Below, piece by piece: positions 11,301-23,774 of a stretch of DNA of 64,000 nucleotides. Origin of the DNA: Gordionus sp. m RMFG-2023. Taxonomy: Eukaryota > Nematomorpha > Gordioida > Chordodea > Parachordodidae. The notes beneath the pieces are model-generated. The model was given only the letters and a program-made list of their open reading frames with translations, ran no database searches and was not told the DNA's origin. Position 1 is the first letter of the stretch. Each line of letters begins with the position of its first letter. A program made the position numbers and the translations under genes. The stretch is from NCBI RefSeq assembly GCF_954871325.1, contig NC_088777.1:46973366-47037365 (forward strand), in the 5' to 3' direction.

Positions 11301-14300
11301 GTATTTTTGTATCCTCCGTCGCAAATTCGCGATAACCGTGAATGTATGGTCAAGCAGATTTTTAGACCGAGCCAGACAATTAGTACAAAGTATTTTTACG
11401 GGTTGGACTGGAATTTTACAAATTTTTGCTTATTAAATATATGCTTAGCTACATAAACATTATTATTATAAGCCAGGCGTAAATAATCAATTTGATTCTT
11501 TCTTTTAAAAAAAATTTAACCATCTTTTATCTTTATTATACAATATGAAAAACGAGGCTTACTTAAGTTAAGGGTTTATGATAATATCCAGTGGTTATAA
11601 AAAATGTTATCGCGCACAGGGCCCAAGCCTAATGATATAGAATTTGTAATATTGTAAATAATTAAAGAATTTGAATATAAAAATGTGATACCGTATATTC
11701 CAGAATGAAAGGAAGCCACATGTACAACGTATACCGAATAATCTTGAGGCAAAACATGGATAAAGCTGCCAATCCCACAACTCTAATAAACCAATCCATT
11801 TATAAAATATTCAAAAAAAATATTATATTAGTATTAAATAAATATACTTTTTTTAAAAAAAAAAATTATTCGCCATGAGATTAAAAAATCGTCATCGAAA
11901 AAAAAGAGCTAATTTATGTTATTAATATTAGTTAGTGTAAGTATAAACATGACCCTTGCGGCTCAAGAAAAGCTTAGCCCCTCATTAAATTTTCATTGAT
12001 CATACTACACCCCAGCCCCTCTTTTAAAAGGGCATATGGGTACTGGTCTTTACTAGAGAGTTATTTGGTTCACATTTATATAGGACTGTGCCAATATTAA
12101 ATATCAAATAGGATCGGCACCGATATTTAGCGTTTTCAAAAAATATTGTATATGGCAGATATTTTTTATTGTTTTGGGTTATTTTATGATTGTATACATA
12201 ATCATGAATTTTTTTTTATTTTATAAATAATTTCATAATAATACATTAATGAAAGGAACTTGTAATGTTTAAAAAAATAGTTAAAAATTTTATACTATTT
12301 TTTGTTATATTATCTACAACAAGGAAAGGATTTCAAAATATCAAATGAGTCACATACTCGATTTAGCCAATTTTTAAAAATAAGGTTTAACTCAATTGGC
12401 CAAAAGTAATTTAGTTAAGCTTATTGATTTTGCCCAAGGATGGTAGAAAGGTTTGGACTTCTATTGGCTACATTTCGAGGTTTAGATACTTATACATTAG
12501 CGAAAATCTTGATTTAGCTCCATTTAAAAATAGGCTAAATGAAGCAGCTGTTTAACAACACTTCATTAACTCATAGCAAATATTTTAAATGTTATTAACT
12601 TTTGGAGAATAAAAATAATAAAATACACTTAATCATTTTTGTAAGTAAATTGGTTTTTTTTAAATAGAAAATATTGATATTCTTATGACATTGATACAAA
12701 GATAGGTGGTAAATAAAAATCAATATAAATATCGGAACCGGATAGGTTTTTGTGGATGGGCACAGCCCTACATTTATATTTAAACAATACCTAAATACAA
12801 TCTAACAGCCGTTCCTTAGGGAATGTAAAAAAAAACATGCAAGAATTATTTACGGTAAATCCCACATTAAAACAAAGGAGCATTTAATATGTTGCCAAAA
12901 GGATTGCGACATGTTTTTCCCCTTTGTAGAGCTCTTATCTTTATTATATAACATATATAAATATATATTTTAAAAAAATTATGAGTTTCATAATTTATTA
13001 TATTCAACGTGTGATTTTTTTTTTAAAAAAAATATTATTATGCTTTTTGCTATGAGAGCAAATGATTAGTAAACCATTTGAGATTTGAATTTAGAAGGTT
13101 ATAGTAAAAAAAAATAGGCTATATAAATTATTAGTCATATTAAAATTCTATATACAGTGAAATTTAGTCATTTATAATTGATTGCAAAAAGAAGTAAACA
13201 ACTTAAGATTTTATTGTAATTAAATTACAAACATTTGAACCTAGGGAATTCCTATTCCTGCAGATGCAAATAAATATGTAGTTTTTGAATAGGCCGTGTA
13301 TAAAAAGTAGTATAGTTTCCATCCTAAAACTAAATTAAAAGGCAATCCTAAAATATGTCTTATAGTAGGATTCAAAGTCTACCGGTTTTAGTGGAATGGA
13401 AATTGAGTTAGAGCCATATTAGTTAGAACTCTGAGATCCGAATCGAAGCCTGATTAGGCTTAACTTTTTTTTACAAATCGGGTCGGACTTTGGAAATTTT
13501 TGGAGCGCTTGCGCTTAAAATAGTAAAAATTGCGGGGGGCATATCTCACCAACCCCATTTCTTTCATTTCATAAAAGTCGAATATTTTGGACTATGGTTT
13601 AATTCGGCCTTTGCATTAAAGAACGTGTCCTCGCCCAGGTCTTTTCGATTAGTATCGCGGTGGGTCTAGACCGGACTCTCCTTCGAAAAAAAATTAATGG
13701 AGTTAGATAATAAGCCATGTTACATAATACTATGTTGTTTTTTATTTTAAAAAAACTTCTGTTGTCGTTGGTTGCCCTCAAAAGGTCAGCATCGCCTACT
13801 TCGCGATTATGAGCGGAATCATCGACATTTTGTTGGTCCGTTTTATTTTTGAGATCAGCTTGGATTTTTTTGTCGTCCCATGTTTTGAGAATTTTTTTAA
13901 GAAAGGTCTGGTAATATACGAAAACGACTATCCCAATAAATATCTGGATTTTGTTAGTTGAAAAAAAAATTGTTGTTTGGGGTCAAATTTATTAAATTTT
14001 TTTTTGATAAAAACCTTTGTTATATCTGATAATTGGTAGACTATTGATAATTTCTGATTAAAATGGCGGTTTCAGCAAAACAAAAATAAACAAAAATCCC
14101 AAAATATATGCGTTTATAGCAATAAGTAGGACGCAAGCTTACAAGGAGTTATATAATACTCAAGGTTAGAGATGCCTATCAGATCAATATTTATGTCATT
14201 TGCCTGCAGGAGCAGTCCGAAAGATAAAAGGCTTTTTTCTCCGGCTCGAGTACGGCTGTAAGAGGCTACCCGACCTGAAGCCCGACCTGAGAATTAAATA

Positions 14301-17300
14301 TTATAAATATCTACAATAATCATTTGTTTCGAAATCCATTTCCCAAATTAGCAATTTCCTGTGATTGTGATTTGTATCGTGGCTAGTTAAAACTATTACT
14401 TATACGAACAGGGATGTAGTTGAGGGTAGAGAGGGGAGATATTGTTTTAAAAATGTATTGTGCACCCGCAAGAAATTTCGAAAAAAGAGAGAGCATGGCT
14501 TGCGCCTTCCAAAAAATAAGAATTTTTTATTTATAAAGTAATTTCAGCATATTAATATTTTTTTTATCACAAAATAAATAAAATATTTTATAAAACAAAA
14601 TGGCAGTATATTAATGTAATTGTACTTTTTTAATAAAACTAACCCTTCCCTATTATGATTGATTTTTAAAAAATAATACCCCCTCCCCTTGCAAATTAGG
14701 CCTATAACAAGTGTTATTAAACGGCTCGTTTTGAGCCGATTTTTAAAAACGGCTAACTCAATATTTCATCCAGAAAAATATTACGCAAGCCTGAAGATTA
14801 TGCTCCTAGAAGGAACAAAGGTCTGGGCATACATTAACGAAATCTAGAGTATGCAATATTTTTCTGGCTAAAATATTGATTAGCCGTTTTAAAAAATCGG
14901 CTCAAAATGAGCCGTTTAACAACACTACCTATAACACTGTATATACATCATATTCTATCAGGTTAAATAAAATATGTTTTATATTCTAAATTTAGCCAAA
15001 ATAAAATCTAGAATATTAATCTGTTATAATAGTGTATTAAATATTTTCTTTCGATGATTTTTGTTTCATCTAAGATCTATTAAATTTAAATAGCCTCATA
15101 TTTTTACATAAAATTGTTTATAGAATTGACCCAAATTTTACAATAATTTCTGAAAAGATTCGAACACAAGAATTTGAGACTAATGGAAGAAATTCTTACT
15201 TATATTTTATAAACAGAGTGAAAAAAATTGCAACTTGTATAAAAATCACCAACAGGATAGTAATTAAACACTAAATGTATGATAATATAAAATTCTTTTA
15301 GACACAAATCAACTAAAACTGCATAAATGTGTTTATGCAAATAATTAGAATTTAAAAAACATGGCATTTTTGGAACTGCACCAAAAAAAAACTTAAAAAT
15401 ACTGAAACATGCATGGCATGATTTATAGATACATGCCAATATTTTATAAAAATTGGCTCTATACAAACATTGATATTAAATGCATCATTCCGCAACACTA
15501 CCACTATATCACGGAACTTGAAAGAGACTGATGATGATGCAATAAGGATTAAAATATTTCCTACATATGTATGAAACAGGATGTACTGGTAATATTTGAA
15601 AATAAAAGGGGATTTGCTTGAAGTCTGATAAACTCGATTCATCAATATTTATATATTGGAACAAAAAAATTGTGCTCTAGTCGGGCTCGAACATATTTTA
15701 AACTCGAGTTCGGGAAGGGATCAGGCCGTGAAAAAAATAAGTTTGCAGGACTCTAACCATTTAATCAGTATAGGGCAATACCATTTTAGTATCGGTATTA
15801 ATTTCAAAAAAAGTGACATCGGAGCTATAGGTCCAAAAATGGCAAAATTTTCAGGCCCGGAGGCATTTGATTTTGCCAAGCCCGCTAAATTTCTGTCGAC
15901 CAGGCCCAATCCAGTTTTAATTTTTTCCTAAGATTATCAGGCCCGCCCCGGTTTAAAAAATTTTTTTTAATATAAGGCTTTACCCGAAATATATATTGTT
16001 GAACACATAAACATCTATTTACGGTTAATTTTTTGCCCGACCCAAATAAAAAAAATTGAGACCTTCTCCGGTCGGGTCCGGCTCATGCGCCGGGCTTTGC
16101 ATACTAATCCGAGCATCCTATAATAAAGCCAAAAAAACTATTTTATATTGAATTTCTTTTGTAAAAAGCGAAAAAATTATTACAATAAACAGACGATATC
16201 GAAAATAAAAAATGTCTTGACGTCAATTACAAAATGGTAGATTTTAAAAAAAAATGATGTAAGCAAAATTATAAAAATCTAGCCACCCCCTTTCCTACCT
16301 ATTTCCCCTAAGGCTAGCATTTTTCGTATAAATTATTTTTTATAATCGTTTATGCTGGCATTTATCTAAATATTTTTTGTATAAAATTATTTGTCCGATA
16401 TCTTTTGATTAATATATAAAAATTAATACAAAATTTTGTATATAATTTTTTTTAGGTTGAGCCCAAAAAATTACAAAAGTTTTCAAACTTAGGAAGCACC
16501 TAACAGCCTATTATATTTATGGCCAACATTTTCGTACCGTAGAACGAGAACTTCCTGGAAAAAAGATAACTTTTAAATATTAATTTGAAAAAAAACAACT
16601 TTGAGGGGCGGGTCATTTATATTAGAACTTAATTTAACACTTCTTGGCAATTAATAATTATTATTTATCGAGTAAAATAGCAGACGAAAAAAAATCAAAC
16701 GGAATAAAACTGGAAATAAAATGTCTCCACTATAATCGATTATCATCCAACTCATGGAAATCACCGTTAGAACAGCTGATTTATTTAAATTTCTATTCAT
16801 TTGTAATCACATGACCCGATTTGACAGGCGATTAATGTCTTATTAAATTTTTTAAATCATTTATCCTAACCACATATCTCTTAAACCTTTAATTAACCTT
16901 AACCCATATCTCTCTAGCCTTTGATCCTACTCCATACTTCGAATACTTGTTTAATTTTAAATATATCCCATCCAATCAAAAATATTTCCTTCGGTTGAAC
17001 ATTTCTTTGAGTTGAGTTTTTATCGAAATAATCATAGCGGCAAATGTATAACAAATAGGTGAATATTGATGCCGACATAAAATTATCATTTAAATATGGT
17101 CTAAGAGTGGTCAACATGTTCAAGTGGGAATTTTTTTCATTATTATCAATAAAATATTATAATAAATATATGTAAAACTTAAAAATTACTATAAGGACGG
17201 ATGGTATAGGATAGACCCATTTCCATGAGAGACGATCTTTGATATAAACCTAAGTTATATAATAAGTAAAACAATAAATTGAGAGAATTTCCTTCCCCTA

Positions 17301-20300
17301 GTAATAATTTATGGTAAAAGCTTCTTTTTTTTAAATGGCGTATTCCAATTTTTTTGCATTTATTATATTAGATAACATTAGGTATCATAAATAATTATCT
17401 GCCATTTTTATATAAAGGATTGGCTAAGCCCTTTTTAAAAAAAATCCGATTTCGGCTAATCTAATTATTATTTTTCTATTCAAATTAACTAAATTTATTT
17501 AATATGTTTATTATAATGGGCGTCTTATTTTGAAAAAATTTACATAAGGGGCTGCATATTATATTATACGAAAAACATGATTTGGAGGTGCTTGTAATTA
17601 GGAATATGATAAACGTTATGTAATTATACTGAGAGTAAAGTTCCAAGGGTCCCTCCAGCAAACGGCGACGTACCGAAAAACCCTAAAATCAAATTGTGAT
17701 GATCCGATTTAGAGAACAACGTCGAAATAATCTTCACTAACACGGGCCAAACGAAAGCCTGAGAATAAATATAATTTACATATACTTTTTATTCTTTCTC
17801 TTGTTTCATATTTTCCTCGATTCGATTCATTTATTTCTTATTTCAAAATATCAGAATTATTATCAAATCAATATTTATTATTTACTCATTCTGTGTTTAA
17901 AAAAATTTAAACACTTAAAATTTGTATGAATATTTATTAGAATATTTAATAATAATAAGGCAGGCACGTCAAATTCTAAAAGGAGTGAAAGTTTAAAACA
18001 TCCCCTTATTTATGGTGTTATTGATTTCAGAAAAGTTATTGATTCAATAAGCAGAAGAAAAAAATTGTATCAGCAATAAACTATCTACAATTTTAAGAAC
18101 CTTATACTATTTGATAAAACTTTTATTTTCTCAAAGTGAAATATAATATCGATACAACATCAGTTAACGCAATAGTGCAGTCAATGGAGAGAATTTTCTA
18201 AAAAAAATATCTTCTCATCAATATGTAAGGTTGAAACATATCTTAATGAATTAAGAATCACTTCTAACAAGAGACTGCTATAATGGTAGATTGCATGGTT
18301 GGGGATCGTTTTCCCGTGTGTCGAAAATGGCAAATGATATATTGTCCACTCAGGGATCTTCGGCTTCATGTGAGCGGTTATTCTCAGTAGGGACAAATAT
18401 GATAATGAAGAATAGAATGCCTTTGGAGGAAGAAATGATTACAAAGACTTTCTACTTGGAAAACTGATTATTGTCAAATTCGGATCTGGCATAATTATAT
18501 TTTTTCTGTATTTATATTTTGATGATCATTGTATATTTTTAGAAAATTTTAATGAGATTTGAATATTAGATCGAAGAAATAATGTATAGCAAAGAATTTA
18601 AATATTTTTTATAAGTAATACTAATTCTAAAAATCGAGTGTTTTGGCCAATTTGTTTGGATAACATTATAAAATCATTGGGTTTTATTTCGTATTTTTTC
18701 TGTAAATTTTTTTTTGACGAATAGTATGGTATAATGATTTTATTATTTTTATGAATATGAATAATAAATTATTCGATTCGTGTGAATAGCACAATTATTC
18801 GATTCGACCGAATACGAATATTAGTATTATTCAATTAGATTCATTTTTTTTGTAGACCTATTTGTGAGAAATTTTTTTTAAAAAATTATGAAGATATTAT
18901 TATCTCAACAATTTTTAATAGATGTGCCCAATTTTAAATAATGATTGATTATAAAATATTTTCATATTTAAATTATTATTAATGTATTATTTATTATATT
19001 ATATATTTACGTTTTAAAATAAAATTAAAAAACGTATATTATGAAAAAGGTGATATCAATATCAACATTGCAAAAATGTGATAAGTTTTTGATAGAAATT
19101 AAATCTCGTATATAATAACCTTGAATTTTAACACAACTATTTGATTAGGATAATATCAATTTCATAAAATATATAAAAAGTCAATTTTTAGAGAAATTAA
19201 TTAGACGACTTAATTGATCAAAATAATATTATAAAAAATTTTTCAAACCCACATCAGGCATTCTCCAATATTTAGTATAGACCATTGAGGCCTTAGATTG
19301 GCACAGATAGAAATGTCCTGGACAAACGGATAAGACAATAACGAATAAAAAAAACATTTTTACAAAAATTCAAACATTCTTAAAAAGTGTAACATTTATA
19401 AAAAAAATTAAAATGGGGTATTTTTGTCCAATGTTATTTTGTCCATGAATATTTGTATCTAGAGTTATTTTGTCCAGGGTAAGTTTACTGCAGGTATTTT
19501 TGTTCAGGATATTTATTTCCGTGATTAATATGTATATATAATATATTGTCAATCCAAGGCCTCATGTGGCCTATATTTATTATTTATATAGAAATTTTTA
19601 TAAGTCATCCTGCTTATTTAAATTATAGTGAAATTCACTACCATTAGCAAATGGTGAGGATAAATATCTCTATTTTTAGCAGGTTATAAGCCAACTCTAA
19701 GGCTAAACATCATCTTAGCCTTGATCGAGATTTGAAACTTAAAGGATGCTCAATCTTGAAAGAAATATACACTTTTCCTAAGGCTTGGCGAATTTCGACT
19801 GATAGGATTGAGCCGATTTAGCAACACTATGGGCAAGATATAAATTCAATTTTAACAAAATATTTTTAATGCTTAAATAGTAATTTGAAATTTAGGTGGG
19901 TTGTTAGTAGGATTATCAATTTAACTTGAAAGAAATTGGGATTTTCTTTGTTGATTGACTAATATTTTTTTAAAAAAATTATTAGGAACATTTTGACAAT
20001 CATAAAATATTATGTAGGCAGCTACGTGACAAAAAATTCATTGAAAACAATTCTATCCAAAAATATACCACTACCACATAAAAAAATTATTGTACCCACC
20101 CATTACACTATAAAAACCCCATGACATAAATTAAAACATACTAAGTTACCATATATATCTTCCAAAAAATTATAATTAAAACTCTTGCAAGCATCATGAT
20201 TATTTAGGCCAGGAATAACAAATAAAAATTAGTTCATGATAATAAACTATTTTTTACTTTGTATAATTTAAACATTAGCCACAAGCGTGAAGAACTTCAA

Positions 20301-21839
20301 ACTTCATTAGAAAAGTTATCTGTGAATGAAGGAGAAATAAACTATTAATAAATTTTGAAAAATTTTACAGAATATTTTTGTCTTTAATCTACAAAGAGCG
20401 ATTTTTATTTTGACCTACCCCTTTTAGATGCCCCCCCCACCCACCTCTTCAAACCAATTAGAGGCAAATCACCCTACCCCTTCTCTCATGTACGCTGTAT
20501 ATAGGGAAGGTAAATATTTACAAAAGTTCGACTAGCAAATTAATCTTTTATTAAAAAATATAGCATTTAAAAAAATTTCAAAACTTGGTAGGATTAAAAA
20601 TAGACTAGTTTATAATTTCTCTATATAGCATCATGCCACCTCAATTTGTAAAAAAAATTAAATTTATTAATAAATATATATGAGGCATGGAAGAGTGTAA
20701 GTGAAATAGTTTGTGGTTATAAATGGTAGTTATTTCTAATTAATATTATGGAGATGTTATAGCATAATAGGTGGTAAATATTGTGGCCAAAGGTCACATA
20801 AATTTCTTAGGGGGGTGGGGGTAGTTTTTTTTTTTTGGGGGGGGGGGGGCTGTTCAAATAAATTCTTGTCATGCAGAAATTGCCTACATAATATTTTATT
20901 ATTGCAAACCAACATATTCCTAATAAAAAAATTAAGAATATTAGTCAATTAATTTTTTAAAAAAATAGGAAATTGACAAAAGATACTGAAGACCCAATTA
21001 AAAAATACCCCAATTTATTAATTCTTCCCAAGTAAATTGATTTATTATAGCAACCTACCTTGAACATATTGTAATTTAAGCATTTGCAAACCTACTTGTG
21101 GGTGATGTACCGCACTCTATACTTTAAATAAAGCCAAGATGGTGGTAACTTATTCTTTGGTGAGGGGGCTAGGGAAATATATGATTATTTTATCATTCAT
21201 ATAATTAGACATTTTTATATCAAAATTATCATTTAAATATAAAAAGGAATAAAAAAATTAATAATAAATTATTTTAAAAATTATAGATTAAATAAAATGA
21301 GATCAATCATATCAGCAATAAGGTTTCACTTATCATAAGACTTAGAATATTATAAATTCAATATACAATTGTAAGTTAAAAATAAATTATAAATATACCT
21401 GGAATGTGCCATTTAAAAATAACGATAATATCATTATCCATAATTGATCCAAAGGCCCCAAAAAAATAGTTGACAACCCAGCACATATTATACAAATAGC
21501 CAAAAATTTAGTAGGATTTTTATTGTCTCCTAAATTTCCAAAGATTATCTAGATATATATATAATAAAAATTTTGAAATTGGTAATATTTATCATATATA
21601 AATCAATTTAAATACCTGAAAAAAAGAATAGGGTAGCAAAAAGGATGAATCAAGAATCCCTATGGTCAACTTTGTATATGCATACTTATTAACAAGAAAT
21701 GATTTAATCTAAAAAATGATAAACTATTTTTACAAATGAATCATTTTTATACTATTCCCAATGGTTTTCTTGTGAAATATAAAAAACAGTAAGATAGCCA
21801 AAATAATAAAAATGTTGAGTATAGAGTTTTATTTTTCAT
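8320..21839 (-). CDS. SLC37-like sugar-phosphate/phosphate exchanger, ten exons
   Basis: Major-facilitator transporter of the SLC37 (glycerol-3-phosphate/glucose-6-phosphate antiporter) family, normally in the ER membrane. Exons in order: 21839-21753, 21708-21616, 21548-21399, 17758-17630, 13943-13757, 11780-11692, 11194-11100, 10496-10363, 9224-9013, 8586-8320. All junctions are GT-AG with matching phases and give about 480 residues, within the family range. Visible family motifs: FTRKPLGI (end of TM1), GILDSSFLLPYSFFQ|IIFGNLGDNKNP (TM2-3 with the loop-2 D/R region), FQ|AFVWPVLVKIISTLFS...GFFGTSPFAGGTLGTLLS (TM4), a charged central loop (exon 5), CLKIIRYTLYMWLPF, AGNVSAIFEIGGVVGSILLGFLLDR, and GLFVGGLDNAMSSS. 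About 20 residues corresponding to TM5 are missing between exons 4 and 5, so a short exon is probably undetected in 13944-17629. The start is the only Met before TM1. Confidence 0.88.
11212..11276. repeat. 32-bp tandem repeat in a transporter intron
   Basis: Two adjacent near-identical copies of an AT-rich unit (aaattataaaaaattatttt...ttttc), directly upstream on the gene strand of the exon ending at 11194. It has no coding content. Confidence 0.6.
12081..12770. mobile_element. hAT-like non-autonomous DNA transposon, 690 bp
   Basis: Ends read taggactgtgcc and ggcacagcccta, an imperfect 12-bp inverted repeat, flanked by a perfect 8-bp target duplication catttata (12073-12080 and 12771-12778). 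The 8-bp duplication is the hAT signature. No transposase is encoded. It lies in an intron of the SLC37-like gene. Within it, 12350-12556 resembles the gagccg MITE family, suggesting a nested insertion. Confidence 0.82.
12350..12556. mobile_element. decayed MITE related to the copy at 14709-14927
   Basis: Shares with the 14709 copy the order 'gatttagcc...ttaaaaat', a central 'ggtttggac...ttagcgaaa(a)tc', and the right end tttaacaacact. The left terminus is too diverged to define, so boundaries are approximate. It lies inside the 690-bp hAT-like element. Confidence 0.5.
14709..14927. mobile_element. 219-bp hAT-type MITE with intact ends
   Basis: The terminal inverted repeat is long: the first ~55 bases (aagtgttattaaacggctcg...) pair with the last ~50 (...gagccgtttaacaacacta). 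Each arm has its own short palindrome, cggctc/gagccg. A perfect 8-bp target duplication cctataac flanks it (14701-14708 and 14928-14935). It has no coding capacity and sits in an intron of the transporter gene. Relatives are at 12350, 46727 and probably 49199. Confidence 0.88.
15660..16115. mobile_element. GC-richer hAT-like element, ends uncertain
   Basis: A block with repeated gcccga/tcgggc strings, unlike the surrounding AT-rich intron. It contains 'caggcccg' and 'cgggtccggctc' motifs like those in the MITE at 54189-54524. No exact terminal repeats or target duplication could be fixed. The short open frames inside are chance products of the base composition. Confidence 0.4.
18181..18475 (+). 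pseudogene. hAT transposase C-terminal (dimerisation) fragment
   Basis: The reading ANDILSTQGSSASCERLFSVG followed by KNRMPLEEEMITKTFYLEN and a stop is the conserved hAT C-terminal domain. The segment before it (VETYLNELRITSNKRLL) is in frame only after a break near 18310. Only this end of the transposase is present. It sits inside an intron of the SLC37-like gene, on the strand opposite to it. Confidence 0.82.
19280..19571. mobile_element. MITE, 292 bp, with 24-bp inverted ends
   Basis: Left end gaccattgaggccttagatt pairs with right end aatccaaggcctcatgtggcc. Both sides are flanked by tata, consistent with a TA or TATA target duplication. The interior has the string ttttgtcca in several copies (about 19420-19510). 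No coding capacity. Lies in an intron of the transporter gene. Confidence 0.75.
19953..20958. mobile_element. ~1-kb element with ~85-bp terminal inverted repeats
   Basis: The left arm (19953-20040: gattgactaatat...attatgtaggca...) matches the reverse complement of the right arm (20870-20958: ...tgcctacataatattttatt...attagtcaatt). The interior is AT-rich with a T12/G13 run at 20827-20850 and no coding frame. Superfamily unknown. The target duplication was not resolved. Confidence 0.65.
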
Positions 21840-21965
21840 TTTCAAAATTTTAAAATGAAAGCATGTGTTACAAAATAATCTCTGTCAGTTGCGTATAAAC
21901 TTTTATAAGTAGACTGACGTTTTATCTAATAAAGAGGTTCATATTAGTGTTAAACTAGAAACGGC

Positions 21966-23356
21966 CAGGGTTGGGCAAATTTTCACAAATTGTATTCGGA
22001 TACAGATACAGATACTTTATAAAATTTTGTATTTAAGATACAAGATACTAGATACTTTGGAAAAATTTCAATAAGATATAAGATACAAGATACTTGTATC
22101 TTTTTTTTTAAAGTATCTTGAAGATACTTTTTTGTAAAAACTTTAAATAGTCAAAATCAAAATGTATAAAGCTTTATTTTCTTATCTATAATATAAATTT
22201 ATAAAAAATTTGAAATAAATTGTAGAAAATAACAAATTTATTATATAAGATAATGCGATATTTTTTTTAATAATTGTATAATTATTATGTTAATATATCA
22301 GCATCATAAATCAGCATTGTTTTTTAATATTATTAATTTTTCAAATAATTTATCGTTCAATGTTTTACGATTTGGTTTGTTAACCATATTAGCAAAGCTA
22401 AATAATCGTTCAACGGGGGCAGAGGAGGGTAATATTGTGTTATATTTAATAAATATTTCTTTTAATTAATTTTATAAAAATTATATTTTAAGCATATATG
22501 TAAAAATTTAAAAAAAATACATATGAAAGGTGGATTAAATATTGCTAAGTACTATCTATCATATAAAAATGGTGCCCCAAAAATTTGGATTATATTTTGG
22601 CCTAGTATTCAAATTTACTACTCTTTTTTATCAATATTTGTTTTCTTATTCTTTTCATAGATTTTTTATATATCATTCTAATTTCATCATCAATCAATAA
22701 TATAAAAATTTATTTTAAAATACTTCTAAATTTAGCATCAGATATATAAGGAATATGAAATGATAATGAATATGATTATAAATGTGATTTATTATATAAT
22801 TATATATTATACTTTTAGATGCTTGAGAAAATTTGATGACGAGTCTGCAGAACCACTTATAGATTTGTGGCAATCTTTAGATTCTGTAGTAATTTTATTA
22901 TGATCATGTTAAAGTACTTGAAAAAATTTCCCATTTAAAATACTTAATTTAAATTTATAGTTATATTTTTTGGTTGGAGAATCGTCTGAAGACGAAGATA
23001 AACATATTATTCTATTTTCTTTAATAGACGGATATAAAACGATTCAAATAAAATATGGTAGTTCTAATTTTTAGCAAATTGCTATATGACGACCAACGTC
23101 GTATATCATACATTACCTTAAAATATCTAACTTCTGATTAAATTTTTCATTTAAATTTTAAAACAATATCATTTTAAATTTTAATACTATTTAAATTAAC
23201 TTATATAAATTTTTTTTAAAGTATCTGTATCTTTTTGAATACAAAGTTGGTTAAGATACAAATACTTTTAAATAATATGTATCTTAGATACTGGATACAA
23301 GATACTTTCCAAAATTTAAAAAAAGATACAAATATCCGCGATACTGCCCAACCCTG
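21966..23356 (-). mobile_element. hAT transposon, 1391 bp, with intact ends
   Basis: Perfect 12-bp terminal inverted repeat cagggttgggca/tgcccaaccctg, flanked by a perfect 8-bp target duplication gaaacggc (21958-21965 and 23357-23364). The subterminal regions carry many agatac/gtatct repeats, candidate transposase-binding sites. The minus strand still encodes a hAT C-terminus at about 22440-22297 (next entry). Lies about 130 bases upstream of the start codon of the SLC37-like gene, so it may influence that promoter. Confidence 0.92.
22297..22440 (-). pseudogene. hAT transposase C-terminus
   Basis: Reads LPSSAPVERLFSFANMVNKP, then NRKTLNDKLFEKLIILKNNA and a stop, the conserved ERLFS...L-x-D...E-x-L-x-x-L-K end of hAT transposases. 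The rest of the enzyme is missing, because the whole element is under 1.4 kb. An unrelated plus-strand open frame over the same bases is a shadow. Confidence 0.82.
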
Positions 23357-23774
23357 GAAACGGCCCGATTAAATTTTTAGCCTAAGTGCCATTCGCCAAA
23401 TCCACTTATCAGCCGACCCCTTTTTCTGTAATTATTTAGATAGATATAAAATGTGAAAGCCTTATATTTTAGATCGCTAGCACACCTGGTTCTCGAGATT
23501 TAGGGGCTCATGTGTACAAAAAAGGGCCACTTTGAAATCTGTAAAAATTTTTAAATGCTTATATATCAAAAACTATTTATAGCAAATAAAATATAATATA
23601 TCTTATTGTAGGTAAGAAAAATTTCTAAAGGGCTATCAAAAAAATAATTGTCTTTAGCTTCCTGTTCATCCATATAGCTTTACTTATTTTTTCATGCAAA
23701 AAATGTGTTTTCACTTTTTTTCCCTAAAACATAGGTCATCCACCATTGTTTGTCATAGATACGTTTTATATATT

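Noticed and set aside
16500-16545. Missing TM5 exon of the SLC37-like gene
   Set aside because: The peptide looks suitable in one frame, but no donor gives the phase needed by the next exon without a stop.
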